64,000 bases of DNA, taken from assembly GCA_019914945.1 (NCBI GenBank), contig CM034112.1:705001-769000 (forward strand). The letters run 5' to 3'. Source of the DNA: Typha latifolia. Its lineage: Eukaryota > Streptophyta > Magnoliopsida > Poales > Typhaceae. The notes beneath the pieces were generated by a model, which saw nothing but the letters and a program-made list of their open reading frames with translations, was not told the origin of the DNA and made no database searches. A program made the position numbers and the translations under genes. Positions 1-11,106 of the stretch are shown here, piece after piece; position 1 is the first letter of the stretch, and the number at the start of each line of letters is the position of its first letter.

Positions 1-1520
1 GATGTTGGTATACAAATCCTTGTCATTTATTTGGATGTAGATTCATGGAACCCCTGACATCGAAGATTCCGATGATGGTGATCGAGGGGAATCACGAAAT
101 CGAGCCGCAAGTCGGCGGGGCAACTTTTGCATCTTACTTGTCTCGTTTTTCTGTTCCTTCAAAAGAGTGTGGATCCAATAGCAGCTTCTATTACTCATTC
201 AATGCTGGCGGAGTGCATTTTATCATGCTGGGTTCATACGTTGATTACAACCAGACAAGTACCTTGTTCTTACTCCTTAAGTTTTATTCTGTTGCTTTAA
301 ATCTTTACAACTATTCTTTGTGCTTCTTGCTGTAATAATTATATTACAGTGTATTAATGCAGGTGCTCAATATTCTTGGCTTAAAGTAGACTTACACCAG
401 GTTGATCGCCAAGTGACCCCTTGGATTATAGCTGCTTGGCATTCACCCTGGTATAATAGCTATTCATCACATTATCAGGAATTTGAGTGTATGAGACTGG
501 AAATGGAAGAGCTTTTATACCAGTATGGTGTTGATGTTGTTTTTAATGGTCATGTAAGAACTTGAACTCTATTCATGATATGGATAATTATCTCAAACTA
601 TATGTCTAGTCCATCTATAGACATGGCTTTTTTACTCGAAAAATCTAACAGGTTCATGCTTACGAGAGGATGAATAGAGTGTTTAACTATACATTGGATC
701 CTTGTGGGCCAGTTTATATAACTGTGGGGGATGGTGGAAATATTGAGAAAATTGACATCGACTATGCAGATGATCCTGGAAAGTGTCCTTCAGAAAGTGA
801 CAATATTCCAGAATTTGGAGGAGTCTGCCACTTAAACTTCTCATCAGGTCCTGCCAAGGGAAAATTTTGTTGGACTCAGCAACCAGAGTGGAGTGCACTT
901 AGAGAGAGCAGTTTCGGACATGGAATTCTTGAGGTTCATAACTATACCCTCATTTCTGAAGAGACTATTTCCAGACATAAATTTTAGAAGAGCAAAACCT
1001 TATCGTTACACCAAGTGACACACCTCGAATGTTACAGATACTAATGAGTTATAATATTTACCGAGTGTGATACACATTCTTATTCATTTTTGGTTTTCTT
1101 GAACAGGTTATCAATTCAACATTTGCCTTGTGGACATGGCATCATAATCAGAATTTATATGGAGAAAGCAGTAGTGGAGATCAAATATACATAGTACGAC
1201 AACCTGAGAAGTGCTCGTCGGATGTTGGAAAAGTTACTTCAAATAATAGGTGAGGCAATTGAGATCTTTTAGTCATTGCATAAAAAACTCATCAATTAAT
1301 GGTAAGTTGCATATGGTTCTTAATCTACTAGTTTAGATAGAGAAATGACGATATAATTTAAATTTCTTACAACATATTATGTTTCTATGACAGCTTTCCT
1401 GCTCAACGCTCTCCATCAAATGGATGCGAATTACGAGGTGTTCAAAGAAGTTGGTTCTTCAGCATTCTTGTACTTGGATCCATGAGTGTTTTCCTGGGGT
1501 TCAAATTGCACATCCATTAA
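1..1520 (+). CDS. Purple acid phosphatase, 3' part (partial gene)
   Basis: This is the C-terminal half of a plant purple acid phosphatase, a secreted metallo-phosphoesterase with a binuclear metal centre that releases phosphate from organic esters such as phytate. Exons in view are 41-258, 363-553, 652-933, 1107-1249 and 1394-1520, and all join in frame. The metal-ligand motifs GNHE, AAWHSPWY and GHVHAYER appear in family order, the last formed across the 553/652 splice. The PVYITVGDGGN block is also typical. The protein ends in a short hydrophobic segment (WFFSILVLGSMSVFLGF) before HIH-stop, which could be a membrane or GPI-type tail. The overall pattern resembles the PAP15/PAP23 group, but I cannot choose between them. 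The N-terminal exons lie outside the window. Confidence 0.93.
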
Positions 1521-2764
1521 CTACGAGGAGCAGCGAGAATATTTTCTTCATTTTGTTACGATTTATTGACCTTTTTCCCCCCTTTCCGTAAGAGATATAA
1601 GAATTTGATCAACGACTACAACCTGGATTCAAACAGTGGTGGAGCCAAGCAATAATAAGATCTTATTCTATTCTTCCAAGATGAACAGCAACAATACGTA
1701 GAACTTTGATTGACTTTTTATTTATGTTTGGCAGCATTATAAATTATGTGATATTTATTCTTTAAATGAATCATTCAAATATTAGTGGTCATGCTGTGCA
1801 TTACCCTCTTGCTCTACCAGGTAGAATATCCCAATCATCAATAACATTGTAAAGTACCTCATGATCCTTATCAAAGGCCTTAATAGTACTATTACTCTTG
1901 CTCTTAAGGCTCTGGGCTGTCAAAATTATATATATACTATACTATGTATAATTTATAATTATTAGATTTTGCTAGGCTCATTAAACTTGAATGAACTCAT
2001 TTAAGATTTAAATTGAGCTTGATTTATTTAAATTTTGGATGGGCTCATTTATGGCTTTAGCTCGAATTAGGATCAGCTTGGTCTTATCTCGATTATAGAT
2101 GAGCCGAACCTAAATTATATTTTAGAATTTAGATTTATTTTTAGTTGAGTTTGCATAGAAGCCAACTAGCTTGGGTTTAGAATCGGAATCAAAATCAGAA
2201 TTAAAATCAAAATTAAAATTAAAATAAGAAATCAAATCTTAATTTACATAGAAAAAACCTCAAAAGAAAAGAAACAAGGGGTTAATTAATCCCAAATTTA
2301 TGAGAATGCAAAAATATAGTTATATCGTGAGATGTATTCCACCGAACACTACTAATATCCAACAATTGAACTCGCAAGTAACATTTTTGTTTTCATTATT
2401 TTTAATATTAATTATAATTATACTTAACTCTTTCAAACTATTATTATTTTTTATAAACATCTTTTAAAATTGTTACTATATAAGCCTCTAAAAAATACCA
2501 CATAGATTCTAAACTAAGATATTTATATAGATATTTTTTTTGGCTCAAACGATTTATGTGGGTATTAAAAAAAATTGCTTTGTGTATATGACAAAGGATG
2601 ACAATAGTTTTGAAGTGCTAAGTATAAATATTATTTTTTAAGACAGCACTAGATTTATTTATTTATTTATTTTGTGAGAGAAAGCCAATTAGCACTTATA
2701 ACATAAGCAACCTTTTGCCAAAAATTAAAAAGAATTTCTTCGGACTGTCTACAAAATCAAAAGA

Positions 2765-2772
<8 letters not shown>
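1521..2772. other. Intergenic, AT-rich
   Basis: No gene is seen here. The first 200-300 bases are probably the 3' UTR and terminator of the phosphatase. Around 1970-2190 there is a degenerate stretch rich in GAGCT, GCTCA and TTGAGCTTG words, a pattern common in old plant dispersed repeats. The rest is low-complexity A+T. Confidence 0.5.

Positions 2773-2813
<41 letters not shown>
2773..2813 (+). repeat. (GA)n microsatellite in 5' UTR
   Basis: About 20 GA units end directly at the ATG of the small acidic protein gene, so they lie in its 5' leader. GA tracts are known targets of plant BBR/BPC factors. Function here is inferred. Confidence 0.9.
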
Positions 2814-2817
<4 letters not shown>

Positions 2818-2999
2818 AGACTCCGACGAACGCCTATTTGTTGGAGCAGCAGGACATGGAGGAGGAGCAGGTCGGCATGGAAGTCGACGACGCCGACCCA
2901 ACCGACATCCTCGCCGATTTCGACAAGCAGCACGTCCCCCTCGACGCCGACTTCTTCAACTCCTTCGAGGACGACTTCGACGATGCCGACATCGCTTGA
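2814..2999 (+). CDS. SMAP1: Small acidic protein 1 (SMAP1-like)
   Basis: A single-exon gene for a 61-residue acidic protein. The C-terminal block DADFFNSFEDDFDDADI matches the conserved phenylalanine/aspartate-rich region of Arabidopsis SMAP1, a protein of about 62 residues required for normal response to the synthetic auxin 2,4-D and reported to associate with the COP9 signalosome/RUB machinery (family knowledge). The N-terminal half is weakly conserved, as is usual. The ATG at 2814 immediately follows a GA tract that would encode an Arg-Glu run if read through, so 2814 is the natural start. After the stop, a GT at 3015 and an AG at 3294 could mark a 3'-UTR intron, and a telo-box-like TAGGGTTT lies at 3106-3113. 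Confidence 0.85.
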
Positions 3000-5900
3000 T
3001 TCCCTCCTCCCAAATCCCCAGCACCCTTCCATGGTACGACCTCCCCCCTCATCCTTTCCTCTCCCAGATCTAGGGTTGGGTTTCCTCCACTCCGTCCCCA
3101 AAAGTTAGGGTTTCCAAGACCCTTCTTCTTCGATCGGTTTGATGATTGTGTTTATGTATTTATTTGCTGTTAAAATTTTCAAATAATCCAATAAAAATGG
3201 TATTTATAAAAGATTTTTTTTTATCCCTCTTCCAACCCCATTAATTTGAATCCAAGTTATAGTATTTATTTGCTTGTTTACTTTCGATGGCAGGGATGAA
3301 TATCTCATCTGGGTTGTCTTGAAAGGGGGGCATCTATCTTTGTATCAGGTTAATGAGTTCAAGATGTATCAGTTTGAATTTGTCATTACTTAGTATATGC
3401 TAACATTTTGGACTGCAGTTTATAATAGTAGAAGAATGGGAAAGAAGTTCAGTTGTGTTGTTCACCATTGTTACATTTGAAATTTGTACTTGAGATTTTA
3501 TAATCTACTATGATCTAATTGTGATGTTGTCCTTGTCCTACATAGGGATAAACACATCTATCAAAAGTTATCTCAAGTTATAATCTACTACTTAAGGTTC
3601 ACGAGATAAATATAGTTGTCACTAGTTGGATAACAGTAGATTAAAGAAGATAATCTCGTTCGATTTTGACATTCATGACATCCTATCCTGCATGGATCCT
3701 AGAGCTTCATGAAACATGCATTACCTTTATGTGTGCCATCAAGCCTCGCTTCGAGCCCGATCTCGAAATTGAAACGAAGCTTTGTCTGGTCTCGGGGTAG
3801 ATTGCCTACAGAACTGATTGCAGGAAAATTGCAATGGAGCAGAATATTATCATCATCAACACGGGCGAGGAGGAGATGAAGAGAAGAGAGAGAAAGGGAG
3901 AGTAATGGAGGGGAGAGGAGGCAAGCCTCTGGCGGCGCCCGAAGACCCTAGCAGAATTGTCGGCTAACGCCAGTGGTTGAGAAACTGTGCGCAGGTATTA
4001 ATGATGCTGTTATTTGTTATTTGCAAAGAGAAAGTACATTAGAGAAAAAGATGAGTACTCCAAGCAAAATAGAGGCTATTTTCTATCAAAGTTTAAAAGA
4101 AAATAAAATAAAAACAGATGCTAAACATAACAAGAAGAAATGAGGTCAAGACAACGGCAAGCAAGTCATTGTCATTTTCAATTTTTCATACTGTTCTCCA
4201 GTTACTTAAGTTGCTTAGAAAATCGAAAGGACTTGTTCTTTCTCCCTTCTGACCTTTGAGATAAGATTTTGTGATTGGCCTTTTAAGAAAAGGATAGGAT
4301 TTTGTGATTGCTAATTTACATTCTAATGATGGTGGAGATGTTGATGATGATAATCTTTTGCATCTGACAAGCATTAGGAGTCAGTATTTGAATCGATATT
4401 AGAGTTAAATTTAGATTAGGAAACAAATATAGTGCTACTTGCAGAAATTTTTATGGTTAGGTCAAATTTATAAAGTCTCTCCCTAAACTTTTATTTGTGT
4501 ACCTTAAATATTTTATGGTGTTTAATCTATGTGAAATTGTTAGTTTTTTTAATCAAAACTAACATGAAATAATTTTCTATTAAAATTATTAATTGTTTTT
4601 TTTTTTTTTTAACTTTACTGCCCTTTTATATTATCTCGTTATGGAATTTTTATAATGTTTGGCATTAAAAGTAAGAAAGATTGAGAATATAAATCACAAG
4701 ATAAAATAATTTTAAAAACGAATACATTCTTTAATAAGTTGCTAAAATAAATGGATATTTTAGTTTTCGTATATTAAATTTAATGTATGCTAGGCAGGTG
4801 CATATAGGTTGGAAATTTTATTTTCTCCTAGATTTCTTTATTTGATTCTCGCATAAATTATTTTAAGGATAATTTTATGCATATCTCTTAAATATAAAAT
4901 TAGTTACATCTATAATTTTACTTGCATTTTGTTGTTTGGTTATGAAATATAATGATTACTTTAAATAAATTTAATGGTAATCTCAGGCAGGCCGGGCGGG
5001 GTTTAGATTGAGCTCTTCGGGTCAGCATTTATTCGCAGCCCAGCCTGCCAACTAGTCAGGTTGGGTGTAATGGCCTGACCTGAGCATAACGGGTCGTGTT
5101 ATAAGAATTATGATGTCATAATGGGCTAAGTGTAATGGGTCTTCCACGAAAATAATTTGGTTATCTTTCATAGTGATATTTATGGTATTTAATAAATTAA
5201 ATAGCTAATGTCCTGCTAAAAATTATAGGAATGTGGCGGCACGTCGGGCTTAGGTGAGCCAGGCCCGGCCCAGTAATTAACGTTTGTTTACTAAACTATG
5301 AATAAGTATGTTAACTGTAATAATTAATTTTAGAAAATATGATAATTTTAGTATATTTTTATTTTGGATAAGATTTTATGTAATTTGTTACATGACTTAT
5401 CTTATACAGATATTTAATTAAAAAATATATAAGTTAGTGTTTGGTCTTACAATATATTTAGGAATACCTAATTAATTCATAAATAAGTATGTTTATGCAT
5501 GACCCAAATGCCACCTTAGTTTAGAAATTTTTAGCATTAGGTAGACTTGAAACTAATTTCAATCTAAGTTTGAAGAGAGCTCTGCTGGATGGGATAGGAT
5601 CTGAGCGTCAAGCCCTTTAATTTGGTAAAAGTGTTCGACTATTCCATTAATTTTTAAGGCTCAGGGTTCGGTCCCAGCTTACTCACTACACACACAAATC
5701 TTCTGATGGTAATCATGGTATAAAACAAGCGGGGAGGGGAAAGGAGGAAGCAAAGGTGGAAGTGTGGAACTTGATCTCCTGGAAGAATAAGTGGTGGTCC
5801 AATTCACCTTTCAACTTTATTCGTACTTAGATTCCTAGTAATTGATATACTAAGTTGGTGGGCTTTACCTTTTTTTTTTTATATTATTATTGTGTAAAAA

Positions 5901-7710
5901 AAAGGCAAGAAAAGCTAGGGAGGGAATGATTGTTGAGATATTGAGCATTAAAGTACTTCCGATTAAGATAGATGTAGTGGTTTCTTTCGCTAAATAAATA
6001 AAAGATAGATTTAGTGGGTGGTTCTCCACCAAATATTCCATTGTAAAGTTTATTCCAGGAAAGGGCAAGTAATTATTCCTCGTATACTTTGATGCTTCTC
6101 TACATCATCATATGCAATGGCTAAAAAATTGTTGAAATTTTTAAAGGACGTGCACAGGTCCCTCGTAGCACTAGATTAACACTTAACTAGTTGTCCATTA
6201 GCAGATAAACTCATTGTACCGGCTATAAGCATCATTTATAGATATATCATAAATGACAATGAACAACCATCATCCCTCCCTGAGGGTGTAAAATGTTAGT
6301 AAAAATCTCCTGTCTTTCTGGTAAAAGGTATCAAACCTAACAAATATTTATGTCTTATTTATTTTGAGTTTAGAGACCCCTAATGTGATTCAGTAATTAA
6401 ATATTTTTATATCTTTTTATATCTAACATAATGCACTCTCTAAAAAAAAATAAAATTAACTAATTAAATTTCGACAAATTAGACAAGGTCTTAAGTGATT
6501 TGTCTGAATCACGCAAGGTTCGGACGAGTTTTTTTTCATTTCAAAAGCCAAAAGAGACGACGAGTTTGGACAGGTGGGAGGCTATATCCGTATCATTTAT
6601 CCCTATGAGATATACCCAACAAAATATAATGTAGACGGAAGGGATATAATGAAATAATTTGATTGTAAATTTTCATTGAAATGATCTATTTTATATGATT
6701 ATGATTGATGGATTCTGTGTATAAAGAAAGGGGTTAATATTTATTCCATTCCATTGAAGATGACACAGCAATAAAAATGCAACTCTCATGCTTGGATGGA
6801 CTGAGCATGAAAGACTCTGGAGGTTGGACGGAGGCACCTCTTATTAGTGGGGAGTGAGTTGTTTATTCTGGTGATTAGGCGGAATAAAGATCGATGAGTT
6901 ATAACTTAAAAGTAGAATAATTAAATTTTGGAATAAAGATGTTTAACAGTATATAAAATAAAGCTAGTTTGTCTATGAATCCTCCAGTTCGATCGACAAT
7001 GGCAATCAAAAGAGCTGTCAGTGCCTCTTGATGTAATGGTTGAGCTTCCAATATAATACGTGCAGAGATATATCAGTTATTCATTACTGGATTTCTAAGA
7101 ATTATATATTAGTAATTTTTTTTAAAAAATTTGAGACATGCATTAAATCTTTTAAAAGTAATTTTTTTTTATTTTATTTCTTATAAATAAGTATCTCTTA
7201 TCGTCACCTTAAATTAGCCAAAAACTCGAAAAGGAGACTTAAGATTGCTGTAATCTTTTAACAACGTGCAGCATGAAGTCAGCTTAAACTTTAAGCTAAA
7301 GTCGTTTGAAGACTTAGCAGCAACTTTAAAGTGACTGAAACTTTATCCACTTTACTAACCACAACCTCACAATACACGTTGCACATTTTCTAGATTTCTC
7401 TCTTCTATGCAGAAACAAAAACAATATACATAGTTTCAACTCACTATTAAAATTATTATGTTTTAGTAAAATAGTATAAGATTTTAAAAAATATAAATGT
7501 TAGGGTTAATATTTAGCAGAGTTTTTTAAGGTGTTATATTTGTATGATTTTAAGATCAAAACAATTTAGCCGTCACCTATTTATCTTATGATTAATACCT
7601 ACAAAGTTTTATAGCACATGCGACGACTAAGTTGACTTGCGATAATGTTAGTTTAAGAAGTGCATGACTTCTTGAACAGGTACGTATTACAACGAAGAGT
7701 TTTATAAATC
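3000..7710. other. Long intergenic region
   Basis: 3000-3600 is probably the spliced 3' UTR of the SMAP1 gene. 3720-3960 is a more GC-rich patch with no continuing frame. 4980-5280 contains GGCCCA/GGGCC-rich words of the kind found in old plant retroelement fragments. 5589-5712 is a copy of a dispersed repeat listed separately. Short frames at 4186-4374 and 5865-6068 (minus) have no recognisable product. I see no convincing gene. Confidence 0.5.
5589..5712. repeat. Dispersed repeat family 1, copy a
   Basis: This stretch matches 15109-15235 in the same orientation by eye, with blocks such as CTATTCCATTAATTT, CCCAGCTTACTCACTA and ACAAATCT separated by small substitutions and indels. The similarity points to a dispersed element, possibly a MITE or SINE fragment. 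No terminal repeats could be defined. Confidence 0.7.
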
Positions 7711-7902
7711 ATGATTGCCATTTCCATGTTCAAGAATCGAGACATCGTTGGCTGCCTGTCTGTTTGTTTGTTTGTTTGTTTGTTTGTTTATGATAGTAAG
7801 CTCCACAAGGGACAGAACAAGGTTGGTGGGTCAATTAACCGAATAGTAACTACCACTTCTACTATAATACATCGATCCCACTACTCTTTGAGGAGAGCAT
7901 AG
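7711..7902 (+). other. Upstream ORF abutting the WAK start codon
   Basis: A 63-codon frame beginning with ATG at 7711 ends with TAG at 7900-7902, and the next codon in the same frame is the ATG of the receptor kinase. It contains a (GTTT)n tract at about 7760-7789. It may be a 5'-leader uORF or simply promoter sequence. It has no recognisable domain and is probably not a functional protein. Confidence 0.35.
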
Positions 7903-10284
7903 ATGGTCATGAAACTGCTTGTATTGGTAGTGTTGCTGCTTGGCGATGCCTCGGCCGCGAACATATCACTGCCGGGCTGCCGAGATAAGTGCGGCGACGT
8001 GAGCGTACCTCACCCTTTCGGCATCGGCGACGGATGCTATGTCGAGGGCTTGAACGTCTCCTGCAACGAATCTTATTCCCCTCCTAGACCTTTCATAAAT
8101 CCCGACATCAATACCCAGATGCAGGTCTTGGAGATATCCTTGGTGCCGGCCAATGTGCGCGTTCTCTTGGAGGACGCCGCATACGATTGCTACGCCGGGA
8201 ACAACAATACTGATTGGTCCGACATGGGGATCAACATCTCGGCTACGGCATACCTGTTTTCCGACACGCGCAACGTGTTCACAGCCATCGGTTGCGCAAC
8301 CGTCGGCTACATCGAAGGACAGAATGGGGATGATATTTACGGGTCCGGGTGCTCGTCGAGATGCAAGAAGCTGGACAGCGTCGCCAGTGGCGGCTTATGT
8401 ACGAGGGCGGGCTGCTGCCAGACCAACATCACCAAGGGTCTCGACTATTTCATTGTGACTTTGGGGAATTTAAATCACACCGACGTTTGGACATACAGTC
8501 CTTGTAGCTTCGGCATGCTGGTCGAGAAGGGCTGGTACAATTTCAGTGTGAAGGATCTCCCGGGACAGGATTTCTTAAACAACAGAGTTAAGAAAACAGG
8601 GTACCCGGTAATGCTCGACTGGGTCATCCCCAATGCATCCTGCCCGGAGGCAAAACGCCGACCGGACTATCCTTGCCGCAGTGCAAACAGCGTCTGCCAG
8701 AACTCGACCAGACCTCAAGGATATACTTGCGAATGCGCACAAGGTTACGAGGGCAACCCATTCATGGCCAATGGATGCCAAGGTTAATATAATTACACTT
8801 CATCTTTCTTGTACTGTAACTTAAGATGCACTTAACTAGTAGTTTATTTGGATAAATGGGATGGCAGATGTTGACGAGTGCGCGCCGAAGGGAGAAAACA
8901 GAAGTTGCTTTTGGGAGTGCACAAACCTTGAAGGGAGCTACAGCTGCACTTGCCCGAGAGGAACCAAGGGGAATGCTGACGAGAGACACGGTTGCCATAG
9001 AGATGACAAAATGGATTTCCTCAAACCCGTTATAGGTAACAAACAAGACGTCTTTAATTACGTACGGTTTTTTTGGTTTTCTTCTTCCTCCCTCATGTCC
9101 TATGAACAGGCGGCGGCATTGGCCTCTTCTTCTTAGTAGCTACCTGTTTTTTGGCATACTTGGGATTTGAAAAGAATAAGCTTAGTAGAACCAAAAGGAA
9201 GTTCTTTGAACAGAACGGTGGTCTTCTTTTGCAACAAGAGATGATCAACTCACACAATCCTACCACCTTCAGGATATATACGCGTGAAGAACTTACGAAA
9301 GCTACCAACAACTTCGACAAAACCTCCATCATCGGACGTGGTGGCCAGGGCATCGTTTATGGAGGTGTTTTAGAAGACAAAAGAACAGTGGCTGTTAAGA
9401 AGTCGAGGATCATGGATGAGAGCCGACTTAAGGAGTACACACGGGAGACGCTTATACTTTCCCAGATCAACCATAAGAATGTGGTTAAACTTTTGGGTTG
9501 TTGTTTAGAGGTCGAAGTTCCTATGTTGGTCTATGAGTTTATATCAAACCGCACCCTCTTTCACCATCTCCATGATGTGAATGTAAAATGGCCCATGCCG
9601 TTGGATACGCGTCTAAAGATCGCCATAGAGTCAGCACAAGCATTGGCTTATCTTCACTCATGGGCTTCCCCTCCTATTCTTCACGGAGATGTCAAGTCCG
9701 CAAACATACTACTAGATGAGCAATTAACTGCAAAGGTGTCAGACTTTGGAACTGCAAAGCTTGCTCCCACGGATGAAACTCAATTAGCTACATTAGTGCA
9801 AGGGACATGCGGTTACTTAGATCCAGAGTACATGCAGACATGCCAGTTGACGGATAAAAGCGACGTCTATAGCTTTGCAGTGGTTCTATTAGAGCTTCTC
9901 ACTGGAAAACGAGCGCTTTACTTTGAGGGATCAGAGGAAGAGAGAAGCCTCGTCTTCTATTTCAATTCGGCAATGAGGGAGGGTAAGTTCTTCGAGATTC
10001 TGGACGACCAGGTTAAGCATGAAGGAGATGCGGAGTTGTTTCAAGAGATTGCAGAGCTTATCGATCGGTGTCTGAGCTTTAAAGGTGTGGAAAGGCCAAC
10101 AATGAAGGAAGTCGCCGAAGTACTTGAGAGGCTGCGAAGGTTGGAGCAGAGCTTATGGACGCAGCCAAATTCAGAGGAGATGGATTGCGAACTCGGTGAA
10201 ACATCAAGCTTTCCTGCAGGAGATACTACTGCTGATCATAATGTGGAGGGCAATGCCATTATAAGTATTGGAGAAGGGCGTTGA
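7903..10284 (+). CDS. Wall-associated receptor-like kinase (WAK/WAKL)
   Basis: Three exons (7903-8782, 8868-9035, 9110-10284) encode 740 residues. A signal peptide (MKLLVLVVLLLGDASA) leads into a cysteine-rich GUB_WAK galacturonan-binding domain (CRDKCGDVSVPHPFGIGDGC). Two EGF-like modules follow, the second starting DVDEC as in calcium-binding EGF. A membrane helix lies at about residues 350-367 (GGIGLFFLVATCFLAYLG). The Ser/Thr kinase has its P-loop GRGGQG at about 425, VAVKK lysine at about 446, HGDVKSANILLD at about 541, DFG at about 561 and GTCGYLDPEY after it. The catalytic loop reads HGD rather than HRD, so it is a non-RD kinase; all other key residues are present. Family role: plasma-membrane sensing of pectin, with links to expansion and defence. 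The EGF exon is a separate short exon, as is typical of WAKs. Confidence 0.95.
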
Positions 10285-11106
10285 TATATAGTTGCTTCAT
10301 TTCCAACTTATTCCAAGCGTTTAGGGAAACAAGTATATATCTTCTAGTATCAGTTATGATTAAGGTTTTTTAGTTGTGGTCGGGGTGCTGTTTTCTTCAT
10401 GCATTGTAGTGCTAAACTAAATCTCTCCACTTAAACCTATGTATATGTTTTAATAAAGTTGTGAAGTTGTTCTTTTTTAACTGTGTTCTAGATAGAGAAG
10501 GGATGAAATTTGTATTACTTGTGTAAGCGGAGAATAAGGTTGGGGCTATAAGAGTGTTCAAAAACACCATTGACTCGTAGCCCAATATGCAACTCGATCA
10601 AATAGAGCTAAATGTCGACTAATTAATATGAGAGACCAATTATATAATCTGGTTCCTAATTTTAGTCTATTTTATTTCTAATAAAATTCTAAATCGAATG
10701 ACTAAGCCCATCTGTAATTGGCCACCTAACAATATAAGCATAAATTAGATCGGGTCAGAAAAAACTTAAACCCCAAACCCTGTCCAAAACTAGTCTAAGA
10801 CTGAATCGAGTAAGACTTGTTCAAATTCGTGCTCCAGTTATTTTTATATTAGGCTAAGCCTAATACAGTCCATGAGCACCGTTCCGTGCTGTTACCCGTA
10901 CCATATCAGTATATCACCATAGATTCATATATTCAAATATTATCGTATATCCAAACTTCTCAGATCGCATCAAAGAAGCAGAGAGGAGCATTTTATGCCG
11001 AATTTACCAATGTTCTGAAACGGCTGTGAGACCAGAGTTCATTCATTCCATGGATCCATTCCATTATGATAGTCAGGATTCACACAATGAACAACTTCCA
11101 TGTATT
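10285..11106. other. Intergenic between convergent genes
   Basis: The kinase (plus) and methyltransferase (minus) converge here, so this holds two 3' UTRs. The middle is AT-rich. 10840-10930 carries a CCGTTCCGTGCTGTTACCCG stretch that looks like a retroelement fragment. No coding signal is seen. Confidence 0.45.
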
